From assembly GCF_011604685.1 (NCBI RefSeq), contig NZ_CP050063.1, positions 310,001 through 374,000 on the forward strand: a stretch of DNA of 64,000 nt, given 5' to 3'. The stretch comes from Spirosoma aureum. Lineage in GTDB: Bacteria; Bacteroidota; Bacteroidia; Cytophagales; Spirosomataceae. Below are positions 16,695 through 25,575 of the stretch, piece by piece. The notes beneath the pieces are model-generated. The model saw only the letters and a program-made list of their open reading frames with translations, did no database searches and had not been told where the DNA came from. How positions within the stretch are numbered: position 1 is the stretch's first letter; every line of letters starts with the position of its first letter. A program made the position numbers and the translations under genes.

Positions 16695-17501
16695 CTATTG
16701 CCAAACGTTAAAAAAATGATGAACGGGCCCGTGTCCATGTCCCAGACGATAAACGGCTCCAGCCTGAAGTGCCTGCGTCAGATATACTTTGGCGGCAGCT
16801 ACTGCTTCTACGATAGACAATCCTTTGGCTAATCCGGCAGCAATGGCCGACGAAAGTGTGCAGCCTGTTCCGTGCGAATTTTCTGTTTTTATCCGCTCTG
16901 TTGGAAACCAATGCTGTTCTTCGGCAGAAATATAAAGCAAGTCTGTACTCTCAGCGGTATTCAAATGGCCGCCTTTTACCAGAATGGCTCCTGTACATAG
17001 CTTTGCCAGCTCAACAGCGGCCGGTAGCATATCTGCTGCTGTTTCTACTGGTCTACCCAATAGTACACTGGCTTCAGGTAGATTGGGGGTAATCACCATC
17101 GCCATAGGCAGAAGGTAAGTTTTCAGGGCATCGATAGCTTCATCCTGCAAGAGTTTATCGCCACTTTTGGCTACCATTACGGGATCGAGCACAATAGTTG
17201 TTACGCCAAATTCCGTTAACGTTCTGGCGACCTGCTCAATAACTTCCGGTGAGTGAAGCATCCCGATTTTAACGGCATCGGTACCAATATCATTCAAAAC
17301 AGCTTTCAATTGCTCGGCGATAAAGGCGGGCGGAACGGATAGTATTTCCGTTACCGCTTTTGTATTCTGAGCGGTGAGCGCTGTTAGCACCGACATACCG
17401 TAGCAGCCGAGTGCCGAAAACGTTTTAAGGTCGGCCTGAATGCCAGCTCCTCCCCCACTGTCAGAACCGGCAATCGTTAAAGCCCTGATGTATCTTTTCA
17501 T
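16695..17501 (-). CDS. thiD: Hydroxymethylpyrimidine/phosphomethylpyrimidine kinase
   Basis: This 268-residue ribokinase-fold enzyme phosphorylates HMP twice to HMP diphosphate. It begins with IAGSDSGGGAGIQADLKTFS, the standard ThiD start and substrate loop, continues with VLDPVMVAKSGD, and ends with NSHGTGCTLSSAIAAGL, the anion-hole and catalytic Cys motif. The length is normal. It lies 12 bases after thiE and 6 before tenA, so all are surely one transcript. It takes HMP from TenA and supplies ThiE. Confidence 0.96.
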   Translation of the reverse strand: MKRYIRALTIAGSDSGGGAGIQADLKTFSALGCYGMSVLTALTAQNTKAVTEILSVPPAFIAEQLKAVLNDIGTDAVKIGMLHSPEVIEQVARTLTEFGVTTIVLDPVMVAKSGDKLLQDEAIDALKTYLLPMAMVITPNLPEASVLLGRPVETAADMLPAAVELAKLCTGAILVKGGHLNTAESTDLLYISAEEQHWFPTERIKTENSHGTGCTLSSAIAAGLAKGLSIVEAVAAAKVYLTQALQAGAVYRLGHGHGPVHHFFNVWQ

Positions 17502-17513
17502 TTTTACAAAACT

Positions 17514-18134
17514 CTAAATACTAATAAGTTGGATCAGTTCGCGGGTGGCTTCGTACGGTGACGGATGGCCACAAATAGCTGATACAACTGCTACTCCCGA
17601 TGCACCGGCCCGAATGACGTCCTGAATGTTGCTGGCTTTTATACCACCTATTGCGAATGTTAGCAAATTTGTCTGGGTGCAAATTTGCCGAAGCCCCTCC
17701 AATCCAAGTAAACTGGAGGTATCCTGCTTGGTTCCGGTTGGAAATATGGTTGCAATGCCGAAATAGTCTACATCTGCACCAGCCGCAGCCTGTAATTCAA
17801 TTAAACTATTGATAGACAGCCCAATGATTTTATCAGGGCCAATCAGCGATCGGACCAGTTGATACGGTATATCGTCCTGACCGACGTGAACGCCGTCGGC
17901 ATCAATGGCTAGCGCAACATCGGCCCGATCATTGACGATCAGCCGGGCACCGTGAGCCTGAGTAATGCGTTTCAACTTAACGCCAAGTGCAATAAAAGTG
18001 CGGGTGGATAACGCCTTTTCGCGTAGTTGCACCCACTTCACTCCTGCCCGGCAGGCTTCTTCAACCACAAAAGGCAATGTATGACCTGCTGCCTGGGCGA
18101 CTTCGCTATCAGTCACTAAATAGAGTCCGCTCAC
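17514..18134 (-). CDS. thiE: Thiamin phosphate synthase
   Basis: This 206-residue TIM-barrel enzyme joins HMP diphosphate and hydroxyethylthiazole phosphate into thiamin phosphate. Family motifs are in order: VQLREKALS (about 36-44), LIVNDRADVALAIDADGVHV with the Mg and pyrophosphate ligands, DYFGIATIFPTGTK, and FAIGGI. Its start overlaps the thiM stop by four bases (ATGA), a sign of translational coupling. Confidence 0.96.
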   Translation of the reverse strand: MSGLYLVTDSEVAQAAGHTLPFVVEEACRAGVKWVQLREKALSTRTFIALGVKLKRITQAHGARLIVNDRADVALAIDADGVHVGQDDIPYQLVRSLIGPDKIIGLSINSLIELQAAAGADVDYFGIATIFPTGTKQDTSSLLGLEGLRQICTQTNLLTFAIGGIKASNIQDVIRAGASGVAVVSAICGHPSPYEATRELIQLISI

Positions 18135-18937
18135 GATTGCGTTAGCTGAAGCCGATTTGTTATAGCCGCTTCTAATAATTCATAAAGCGAATTAAGAAAG
18201 TTGACCTGTAGGCTACCAGGAGCCGGATCCTTTTCAACGGCAATTTCACCAGCAATACCCATAACAGCCATAGCATGCGTAGCTGCCTGGAAATAATCGG
18301 CATTTATGGCTGAAAACGCGCCGGTCAAAGCGGTGGCGGTGCAGCCCATGCCCGTTACTTTCGTCATAAGTGGATGCCCATTTTTGATAGTAGCAACCCG
18401 TTCACCCAGAATTACATAATCGGTAGCCCCACTAATGACCACCACCGAGCCCCATACCAAACTTAGCCGCTGGGCAGCCTCAACGGCAGCCTCTGAGCCA
18501 TAAAGACTATCAACACCTTTGGTTTGTGCGTTCAGGCCAGCGAGTGCCATAATTTCAGAAGCATTTCCCCGAATGATTGTAGGAGCGGCTAACTCCAATA
18601 ACTCTTCGCTAACCCTGTTCCGATAGGCCGTTGCGCCAACCCCGACCGGATCGAACACGATGGGTTTACCTAATGCTTTCGCCCGATGCATGGCGAGCTT
18701 CATTCCTGCCACAAACGTAGCATCGAGTGTACCGATATTAACGACCAGAGCGTTTGAAATAGACACAAAATCCTCTACTTCTTCCGGCGCATGAACCATA
18801 GCGGGCGATGCCCCCAACGCCAGCAGTGCATTGGCAGTATTATTCATCACTACGAAGTTGGTAATATTGTGGACAAGCGGAGCCTGAGCGCGAATTTGCT
18901 CGACGTCGGTCCAGATCAGTTGGGCTTCCTGAGACAT
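18131..18937 (-). CDS. thiM: Hydroxyethylthiazole kinase
   Basis: This 268-residue enzyme phosphorylates the thiazole alcohol of broken thiamin for reuse by ThiE. It shows PLVHNITNFVVMNNTANALL at the start, PIVFDPVGVGAT in the middle and KVTGMGCTATALTGAF, with the catalytic Cys, near residue 200. It is the first gene of the operon. Its ATG at 18937 directly follows a 7-bp hairpin (18938-18944 with 18961-18967) that forms the output end of the TPP switch. Having thiM and tenA together with thiD and thiE marks the operon as salvage. Confidence 0.96.
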   Translation of the reverse strand: MSQEAQLIWTDVEQIRAQAPLVHNITNFVVMNNTANALLALGASPAMVHAPEEVEDFVSISNALVVNIGTLDATFVAGMKLAMHRAKALGKPIVFDPVGVGATAYRNRVSEELLELAAPTIIRGNASEIMALAGLNAQTKGVDSLYGSEAAVEAAQRLSLVWGSVVVISGATDYVILGERVATIKNGHPLMTKVTGMGCTATALTGAFSAINADYFQAATHAMAVMGIAGEIAVEKDPAPGSLQVNFLNSLYELLEAAITNRLQLTQS

Positions 18938-18972
18938 GTTGCTGTTAATAAGGTAATAATCAGCAACTTTAG
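18938..18972 (-). promoter_or_regulatory. Start-site hairpin / switch arm of the TPP riboswitch
   Basis: On the minus strand GTTGCTG (18967-18961) pairs with CAGCAAC (18944-18938), which directly abuts the thiM ATG. The overlapping CTAAAGTTG (18972-18964) is a perfect 9-base complement of the first strand of riboswitch helix P1 (19084-19076). The same bases can thus either join the hairpin or bind P1, which is the logic of a translational switch. Confidence 0.7.
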
Positions 18973-18995
18973 AGGAGAGCGAACGACTAGACGCT

Positions 18996-19084
18996 AACTT
19001 TTCCCTACGGCAGTATAAACGGCATCAGGTAATGAGGGTATTCTCTCAGTCTATCCTGTTTCGGGACAGACACCCCTAAAGTTG
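18996..19084 (-). ncRNA. TPP riboswitch (THI element)
   Basis: On the minus strand the conserved thi-box parts appear in order: AGGGGTGTC, then a P3-like extension, CTGAGA followed by gaATACCC, ACCTGAT, and GCCGTAGGGAA. Helix P1 is AACTTT (19083-19078) with AAAGTT (19001-18996). Binding of thiamin diphosphate should close P1 and shut off the thiMEDtenA operon. The motifs are unambiguous; the exact ends are set by P1. Confidence 0.95.
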
Positions 19085-19089
19085 TCTGG

Positions 19090-19125
19090 CAAAGGTATAC
19101 CATTCCTCCTTTACAATATGAGCTA
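19090..19125 (-). promoter_or_regulatory. Promoter of the thiamin operon
   Basis: The minus strand carries TACCTTTG (19097-19090), a full match to the Bacteroidota -7 box TAnnTTTG, with a TTG about 16 bases upstream. A start some 6-7 bases downstream would place the first nucleotide at the beginning of riboswitch helix P1. Confidence 0.65.
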
Positions 19126-19290
19126 GTTGATTAGTTTTTACTGTGACAATTTCAAGATGTCTTCAATTCGGCAAAACTATAAGTTAATCGATACCGGCAT
19201 TTTAGGTATTTTCTAATTTATCACTGTGAGATTGAGCCGCTTATTCAAACAAAATTCATTTTATATTGAACGCCAACATAAAACGAATTA

Positions 19291-19329
19291 GGGGTTAGCA
19301 ATGGCCTGACTGAAACCAACGCTAACCCC
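19291..19329. repeat. 9-bp hairpin downstream of the ScyD/E-like gene
   Basis: Arms ggggttagc (19291-19299) and gctaacccc (19321-19329) with a 21-base loop lie about 30 bases past the stop at 19360. There is no clear U-tract on the minus strand. It may end or protect the transcript. The rest of 19098-19290 shows nothing apart from the thiamin promoter. Confidence 0.5.
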
Positions 19330-19359
19330 GAATGCCGGAAACCGGTAAAAGCTACATTT

Positions 19360-20379
19360 TTAGAACGTAATTTTCAACAGCGCTCCATCACCCATGCTTG
19401 TTATGTAAGCGGTATGGGTATTGCTTATTTTCAGATCTGTCGGCATGTTCAGTTTATCGAGTAAAACCGTACTGCTCGTTCCATTTGCCCGTAACAATCG
19501 GCCTGTATTTGGCGTAAAGCCCATTGGTCCAAATAGAGCGAACTCAAGCACCAGCGGTTTGCCATTGCCATCGTTCTCTACATCGACCAGGCTGTTGAAC
19601 GTTTGCTGATAAATTGTGAGTTTTCCAGAAAGGTCCATTTGATAAACGATTGACCGCCCAGCCGGGAAAGGGAAGCCCAGCAATGTAGTGATCAGAAACT
19701 GGCGACCATCGTGCGTAATGCTGGTTGGTACAGCCTGAATGAAGGGTGGGCCTGGAGGTGGGCCCGCCGGATTTGGATTTACAATGCCCGGAACTTCAGT
19801 AACTACACTCAATTCGCCGGTTTTTGATCGGCGGATGATGGCATTGGCTGCTGCGTCGGTAATGTACAGGGCACCATCAGGACCTTGGGTCAAATTGTAT
19901 AGGTGTGACTCACCGGTGTCGTTCGTAAAATTATAGGCGAGCACAAATTTGCGAATGTCTTCAGGGATCAGACTGGAAGCCATAATGGGCGATGCGCCTG
20001 TTTTGTAAGTGGAGAGATCAAACTTATAAAGCCCCTTCGGATTCAAAAAATAAAGCGTTCCCTCAACGACCAGCAAATGATCGACGGCATCAAGATCCCC
20101 CTCCGTGTTGGTTACCGAATAAATGTTGGTAATAATTGGATGCCGTACACCATCTTGTGTGATCTCGGATACACTACCGTCATTATGACCAGTGCCCTGC
20201 TCAGCCACAAAAACTCGTCCGCTGGCATCCGTCTCAACACTAATTGGAGCAACCAGATTGGTGGCTAATGTTCGGGGTGTTAACGCGGGAGCGGGGGGAG
20301 CGGGAATAATGTGATCCTGACAACTCATAACGAGAAAAAGTGCCAGTATACAAATTGAGCGAGTAATGTTGTAAATCAT
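19360..20379 (-). CDS. ScyD/ScyE-like six-bladed-propeller lipoprotein
   Basis: The ATG at 20379 gives a clean lipoprotein signal (LALFLVMSC, acylated Cys) and a product of 339 residues; the ATG at 20433 would add 18 residues with no role. Repeated blades such as ISVETDASGRVFVAEQGTG, LTQGPDGALYITDAAANAI and TPNTGRLLRANG resemble the NHL-like ScyD/ScyE family. Members near scytonemin genes gave the name, but the family is broad and no enzymatic function is implied. It is probably anchored in the envelope facing the periplasm or the outside. It stands alone. Confidence 0.75.
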   Translation of the reverse strand: MIYNITRSICILALFLVMSCQDHIIPAPPAPALTPRTLATNLVAPISVETDASGRVFVAEQGTGHNDGSVSEITQDGVRHPIITNIYSVTNTEGDLDAVDHLLVVEGTLYFLNPKGLYKFDLSTYKTGASPIMASSLIPEDIRKFVLAYNFTNDTGESHLYNLTQGPDGALYITDAAANAIIRRSKTGELSVVTEVPGIVNPNPAGPPPGPPFIQAVPTSITHDGRQFLITTLLGFPFPAGRSIVYQMDLSGKLTIYQQTFNSLVDVENDGNGKPLVLEFALFGPMGFTPNTGRLLRANGTSSTVLLDKLNMPTDLKISNTHTAYITSMGDGALLKITF

Positions 20380-20433
20380 TTGACAGGAATAGTTAAAGGT
20401 GAACAAGGAATATTTAAGTCTATTTTCTGGCAA

Positions 20434-21052
20434 TAATGGTTGTATCCTGATAAGTTAATACTGCATACTACGCACTGTCTGACGAATGAATCATTGATTA
20501 AGGCAAGGCTTATTCAGCTCAACGTCAGTAATTATTTAAATCGATCAATGGCCTCCATAGTTGATCGTGACGATCAACTGCCGATTAATCAGGCACTTAT
20601 TGTTTATCAGAAAGTTATAAACTGTAATTAATGTAAACGAACATATTGAGTAAAGGGTAATTTAATCCCTAAAAATCTTACTCTGCATTTCTTTGATAAA
20701 TCAAACTCTAAGAATCATTTCCCAAACAGCGCTCATGGGCGTTGAGCTAGAAAAAAAGGGCATACAAACCAGTTTGTGAATGTAATAAGTTCTTATTTAT
20801 ATAGAATCAACGGCTTAGCCAACGGTGATTTCCGATAATCAATTACTTGAATAATATCTTTATTTCGCCAGAAATTCGAAAGCCGAAATTTAGTAAATGG
20901 TGAAAGCAGGACCCTGTTTCTGAATCGGTTCTATGCGTTTTATGGCATTCTAATTTACTCGGCCGGGCACCTGAAATCAAAAAAGTCGTCAGCCAACGAT
21001 ACCCGATTAAAGCACCGTTCGCCAACGACTATCGATTATTTCTCCTGTTTGA
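20434..21052. other. 619-base intergenic stretch with a 21-bp palindrome
   Basis: No convincing gene is seen; short frames at 20440-20631 and 20843-21025 have no recognisable features. The stretch holds a palindrome at 20559-20579 (agttgatcg, tga, cgatcaact) of the size of a repressor site. In the 3' flank of the M16 gene there are two imperfect 18-bp direct repeats, 20992-21009 and 21021-21038. Neither adjoins a gene start. Confidence 0.5.
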
Positions 21053-23887
21053 TTACTGCTTCTTTTCCGGCAAAAGCACTAACCGAATAAAGTTCGGCCC
21101 GAAGCATAGATTGGCTGCGGCTTTGGTACTTTCGACGGTTACTTTATCCAGTTGTTCATTTTCATGCAATACCTCATCCGGAGCGTCGCCATTGTAGTAT
21201 TGGTTTTGGAGATAGCCAAGCCAGAACTGGTTATCTTTCAACTGCACTTCGGTTTCACGGCGGGTTTCGGCCTTAAATTTGGCAATATCGGCGGGCAATG
21301 CCCCTTTCTCCTTCAGATCATTGATCAACTCCTGCGTTTTAGCAATGAGCTTTTCGACGTTTTGCGGTGCGCAACCGAAGCTAATCCGGAACGTATACCG
21401 CGATACTGGGTATTTACTGTAGGCCGCACTGGCCCCAACACCATAAACACCGCTTTCCTCTTCCCGTAATTTTTCGATGAGTTTGATTTCGAGTACTTCG
21501 GCCAGCGCGTCCAATTGCGTTGTCGTTTCCGACGACCAGTTTAAATCGCCACTATATACCAGTTGAACGGAAGCTTTCGGATCGACTCCCCGATAAACAG
21601 TCTTGCTGATCTGCCCCGATGGAATACGAATACCCAGGTCTTTAAATTTCTCGGTTGCTTCGGTCGCTGGCAAACCCCCGAGGTACTTCTCAACCAACGG
21701 CTTTAGCTGATCTTCTTTAAAATTACCGACAAAATAGAATATAAAATCGCCCCCATTGGCAAACCGCTCCTGATAGATTTTCACCGCTCTGTCCAGATCT
21801 ATTTTGTCAAGATCTTCGGGTTTAAGCGGTTGCCGCCGGGGGTTGTTGGCCCCTAGCGTTACCTGTACCGTGTCCTGAAATACACGTGCTGGCGTTGGCG
21901 TATTGATCTGGTTCTGCAAAGCGCTTCGCTGGTTCGACAGGAACCCTTTTACGACATCAACATCCTTCCGAGGCTGGGTAAAATAGCTATAAAGCAGTTG
22001 AAGTGCGGTTTCCAGATCTTTGGGAGCTGCGCTACCATTAATGCCTTCGCTCAATTCGCCCACAAATGGAAAAACGCTTACCTGTTTGCCTGACAGAAAC
22101 TTGCCCAACTGAATCTGGTTATAGTCGCCAGTCCCGCCCATAGCCACGAGCGTAGACGAAAACCGGGCCGACATGAAATCAGTCAGATCATAGAGCGACG
22201 TGCCACCGAAACTACTACCCGAAAACAGAATCTGGTCGTTTTTAAAATTGGTCGGCTTCAGTACTACCCGAACTCCGTTTTTAAGTCGCCACTCAGTCAC
22301 GCCAATATCCTTGATTTGTTTTTCGTTCACCACCGGCGAACCAGTTGGCAGCTTTGCTAACAAGGGGCTGTCAAGTGTTTTGTCTTCATAAGCGGTCAGG
22401 CCCTTACCCGCATTGTCTACGTAGCCCAGGATCTGCTCAACGGTAGGCAATTTTGCTTTGTCTTTTTCAGGAGCCAGAACAATAACCGCCCGGTTATCAT
22501 TATGAATAAATTGGTCGACCAGTGTATTCACTTCGGCCAATTTGATACCATCCTGTTCTTTCTTGAGAAAATTGTAATAAAACTCAATACTCGTGTATGG
22601 TTCTTTGTCCGTAAAATTCTGAACGTATTCATTAACATAATTGGCCGATCGGGTTTTGTCGCGTTCACTGTAGGCCTGTTCCACATTTGTCATGAACTCC
22701 CGCTTGGCCCGATCCAATTCGGTCGATGTAAAGCCAAACTGTTTTACGCGGGCATTCTCGTCGAGCACGGCCCGAATGGCCTTTTCTACGTTTCCTTCTT
22801 TGGCAACGGCAATGGACGTAAATGCGTCCAGATTCCCCAGAAAATCGCTGTAATTACTGTATCCACCCAGAAATGGTGGGTCGGCACGCTGAGTCAGCTC
22901 CTGAATCCGGTTGCCAAGCATGGTATTGAACAAACCACGCTTGATGCTTTCCCGCAGATCATTCAGAGTTTTTTCTTTGATTTCAGGTCGTTTGTAAATA
23001 ACCTGTACCACCGTGTTCGGTTGTTCGGGGTCCGTCAGAATGACAACTTTCGTGTCTTTGTGGGGAGGAATTTCGTATTCTGTACGAGGTTTGGGCGTTT
23101 TAACCGCCGGAATTCGCCCGAACTTCTCGCGAATGATCCCTTCTACTTCTTTCGTATCGAAATCGCCAACGGCAATGACTGCCATCAGATCGGGCCGATA
23201 CCAATCCTGATAAAACTGCCGCAGCGTTTCGGTCTTAAACGTAGTCAGCACCTGCTCGGTGCCAATTGGCAATCGCCTGGCATACTGCGAGTTATTGAGC
23301 AGTATCGGAAAGTATTGATCGCGCAGTCGCTGACCTGCCCCGCGCCCGAGTCGTCGTTCTTCCAGAATAACACCGCGCTCCTTGTCTACTTCAGTTGGGT
23401 CGATGGTGGCATTATGAGCCCAGTCTTCCAGAATCTGGAATGCTTGCCGAAATACCTTGACCGAATCAGTCGGAACGGGTAACTGATAGACCGTTTCGTC
23501 GAAGCCCGTATAGGCATTTAAATCGGCTCCAAAACGAACGCCGGCAGATTGCAGGAAATTAACCAGCTCGTTTTTCGGGAAATTCTTTGTGCCGTTAAAC
23601 TCCATATGTTCCATGAAGTGCGCCAGCCCCTGTTGATTGTCATTTTCCAGTACCGAACCCGCCCGGATAACCAGCCGCAGTTCAGCCCTATTTTTCGGTT
23701 CGGCATTTTTCCGGATATAATACGTCAGGCCGTTGGGCAATTTACCCACTTTTACTGCCGGATCAGTCGGAATTAGACTACTAAGCGTTGTAGTAGCCAC
23801 TTTAACTGCTGATGATTTGGGCGCAGATTGCGCCAGCACCAGCGTAACACTGAACAATGCGCTCAGTGTGAGCGAAAAACGTACCAT
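21053..23887 (-). CDS. M16-family zinc protease (pitrilysin type), secreted
   Basis: This 944-residue protein has a signal peptide (cleavage likely after VLAQ, residue 20) and two M16 halves. The first half carries the inverted zinc motif HFMEH (90-94) with the third ligand Glu170 in DKERGVILEE. The second half (from about 520) lacks the motif and serves as the clam-shell lid. Two tandem halves in one chain are typical of the roughly 900-residue bacterial insulinase or PqqL-like proteins. It would degrade peptides in the periplasm or at the surface. It stands alone, with no PQQ genes nearby, so the name pqqL is not implied. Confidence 0.9.
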   Translation of the reverse strand: MVRFSLTLSALFSVTLVLAQSAPKSSAVKVATTTLSSLIPTDPAVKVGKLPNGLTYYIRKNAEPKNRAELRLVIRAGSVLENDNQQGLAHFMEHMEFNGTKNFPKNELVNFLQSAGVRFGADLNAYTGFDETVYQLPVPTDSVKVFRQAFQILEDWAHNATIDPTEVDKERGVILEERRLGRGAGQRLRDQYFPILLNNSQYARRLPIGTEQVLTTFKTETLRQFYQDWYRPDLMAVIAVGDFDTKEVEGIIREKFGRIPAVKTPKPRTEYEIPPHKDTKVVILTDPEQPNTVVQVIYKRPEIKEKTLNDLRESIKRGLFNTMLGNRIQELTQRADPPFLGGYSNYSDFLGNLDAFTSIAVAKEGNVEKAIRAVLDENARVKQFGFTSTELDRAKREFMTNVEQAYSERDKTRSANYVNEYVQNFTDKEPYTSIEFYYNFLKKEQDGIKLAEVNTLVDQFIHNDNRAVIVLAPEKDKAKLPTVEQILGYVDNAGKGLTAYEDKTLDSPLLAKLPTGSPVVNEKQIKDIGVTEWRLKNGVRVVLKPTNFKNDQILFSGSSFGGTSLYDLTDFMSARFSSTLVAMGGTGDYNQIQLGKFLSGKQVSVFPFVGELSEGINGSAAPKDLETALQLLYSYFTQPRKDVDVVKGFLSNQRSALQNQINTPTPARVFQDTVQVTLGANNPRRQPLKPEDLDKIDLDRAVKIYQERFANGGDFIFYFVGNFKEDQLKPLVEKYLGGLPATEATEKFKDLGIRIPSGQISKTVYRGVDPKASVQLVYSGDLNWSSETTTQLDALAEVLEIKLIEKLREEESGVYGVGASAAYSKYPVSRYTFRISFGCAPQNVEKLIAKTQELINDLKEKGALPADIAKFKAETRRETEVQLKDNQFWLGYLQNQYYNGDAPDEVLHENEQLDKVTVESTKAAANLCFGPNFIRLVLLPEKKQ

Positions 23888-23960
23888 TCGGTCGTTTGGG
23901 TTGGGTTAATAGATCTGAAACTGAATTATGGGATAATAACGCTGAGGAGAGTTGAAACGT

Positions 23961-24356
23961 CTATCGCTTCCATACTAACAAAATTGCCACTGCTATTGAC
24001 ACGATAACAGAAAACCAGCAAATAATAATTACCCATCGCATCGGGATTTCCCACATCGGCGGATGCGTCAGTTGGGTTTCTTCATCAACTTCAACGACAC
24101 CATAAAAATTACGGACACAAAAGTCATCCCAATCGATGTAATCAACAAAACGGGCGAGCGTATCCAGCAAGTCAGGTGATTTTATAGCAGAGGTTCGCCA
24201 GAATGCCTCTAAATGCTGCGCATCTACTTGTCGCTGCGTATAGGTAAACACATGCTCACTCAAGCGTACAAAATCCTGCGATCGCCAGTGCGACGATGGC
24301 TCCCACAGCAGAATGCGTTCAATTTGATATTTAAGATCAGTAGTGTGCTGATTCAC
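23961..24356 (-). CDS. Small protein with C-terminal membrane anchor
   Basis: This 131-residue protein has a soluble, acidic, Trp-rich N-terminal domain (about 1-100) and a single membrane helix near the C-terminus (WVIIICWFSVIVSIAVAILLV) ending in WKR. The orientation is probably N-in. I do not recognise the family. Its start overlaps the end of the acyltransferase-like gene by four bases (ATGA), so the two are translated together and may form a pair. Confidence 0.65.
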   Translation of the reverse strand: MNQHTTDLKYQIERILLWEPSSHWRSQDFVRLSEHVFTYTQRQVDAQHLEAFWRTSAIKSPDLLDTLARFVDYIDWDDFCVRNFYGVVEVDEETQLTHPPMWEIPMRWVIIICWFSVIVSIAVAILLVWKR

Positions 24357-25510
24357 ACCTTAATAATAACATTTTTTCGATACATCCACCACAAAATCCC
24401 AAACCAGATCAGCACGAACGTCAGAGCACCCGCCAGCGACGCATTGACAGGATTGCCAAAAAGAGGGACAATGAATGATCGATAGAGGTATTCTTTCAGC
24501 CCCACTTCGGTACCATCAGCCTGAGCAACATGAATCATGTTCATGATCCGCGGAATCAGCCCTGACAGGAAGAATACAGTGATCGCATTCACCCCAAACG
24601 CCACAAAAGGGAGCACACCCCGCCGATAGCCTTTAACATCGATCAGCCAATAACTTAGCGCCAACCCGAGCATGGCCAAACCACCTGCCACCAGCACGAA
24701 CGAACTGGTCCATAGGGCTTTGTTAATTGGAAAAAATCCATTCCAGATCAACCCAGCTAGCGTGCTTAGACAGCCGGCGGTAAAAAGCCAGGCTATTTTC
24801 TCCGCAGCCGAACGATTGGAACGTAGCCAGGTCCCGGTCAGCAAGCCCAGTAAACCCGTACCAATAGCAGGTAACGTACTCAGCAGCCCTTCCGGATCCC
24901 AGACTTTAGCGGGTTTGTAAACGTGAGCCGGCGTAATAAACGTCCGATCGAACCAGGCCGCCAGATTTGTTTCGGGCTCAAGGTTGGCATACCCAACACC
25001 CGGAACCGGAATGACTGTAAGCAAAAGACAATATCCTATGAGGAGTATAACGAGAAGTGTGATTTGCTGCCGTGGCGTTGTTTTCAGGAAAATAAGTGAA
25101 CAGGCCAGATACACCAGAGCAATGCGCTGCAATACGCCGGGAATTCGTACGATCGAGATGTCAAACCTGGGGAAAAAATTCAAAAACAGGCCCAGCAGAA
25201 AAAGCGTTGCACTTCGCTTTACGATCTTAATGATCACTCCTTCCCTGGCCCCATCGGGCCGCCCCAGGGCAAACGTTATCGATACACCAACAATAAACAG
25301 GAAGAACGGAAAAATAAGGTCGGTGGGTGTCCAGCCATGCCAGGGCGCATGTTCCAACGGGGCATAGATGTGGCCCCAGTCGCCAGGATTGTTGACCAGA
25401 ATCATGGCTGCGACAGTCAGGCCCCGAAAGAAATCGAGCGAGAGCAACCGTCCGGATGCAACCGGAATACTCTGGAACTTAGCCGTACTTGTTGAGACAA
25501 ATGATTGCAT
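24353..25510 (-). CDS. DUF5009/NagX-like multi-pass membrane acyltransferase
   Basis: From ATG 25510 (MQSFVSTSTAK) the product is 385 residues; an ATG at 25561 adds 17. It has about ten membrane segments. The N-terminal pattern RLLSLDFFRGLTVAAMILVN, followed by TPTDLIFPFFLFIVGVSITFA, is that of the heparan-alpha-glucosaminide acetyltransferase/DUF5009 family, often called NagX in sugar-use clusters. A conserved His in the early loop (HAPWHGW) may be catalytic. It would acetylate or transport an amino sugar across the inner membrane. The NagB/PIG-L gene lies about 2 kb away on the same strand, in line with an amino-sugar role, but other genes lie between. Confidence 0.8.
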   Translation of the reverse strand: MQSFVSTSTAKFQSIPVASGRLLSLDFFRGLTVAAMILVNNPGDWGHIYAPLEHAPWHGWTPTDLIFPFFLFIVGVSITFALGRPDGAREGVIIKIVKRSATLFLLGLFLNFFPRFDISIVRIPGVLQRIALVYLACSLIFLKTTPRQQITLLVILLIGYCLLLTVIPVPGVGYANLEPETNLAAWFDRTFITPAHVYKPAKVWDPEGLLSTLPAIGTGLLGLLTGTWLRSNRSAAEKIAWLFTAGCLSTLAGLIWNGFFPINKALWTSSFVLVAGGLAMLGLALSYWLIDVKGYRRGVLPFVAFGVNAITVFFLSGLIPRIMNMIHVAQADGTEVGLKEYLYRSFIVPLFGNPVNASLAGALTFVLIWFGILWWMYRKNVIIKV

Positions 25511-25575
25511 AAAAAGCCGGGGCGGATCGCCGAAGCGAAGGGTTTCCCGAAGATACAACAAGTAGGGCTAAAAGT

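Noticed and set aside
18996..19084. Ordinary terminator in the thiM leader
   Set aside because: All conserved TPP-riboswitch blocks are present in order, and no U-run hairpin precedes thiM; a translational switch fits better.
20843..21025. 60-codon minus-strand frame after the M16 gene
   Set aside because: It contains the two imperfect direct repeats, has no family match and no promoter.
22502..23482. 326-codon plus-strand frame opposite the M16 protease gene
   Set aside because: It mirrors the codons of a clear protease gene and has no own features; a shadow frame caused by codon bias.
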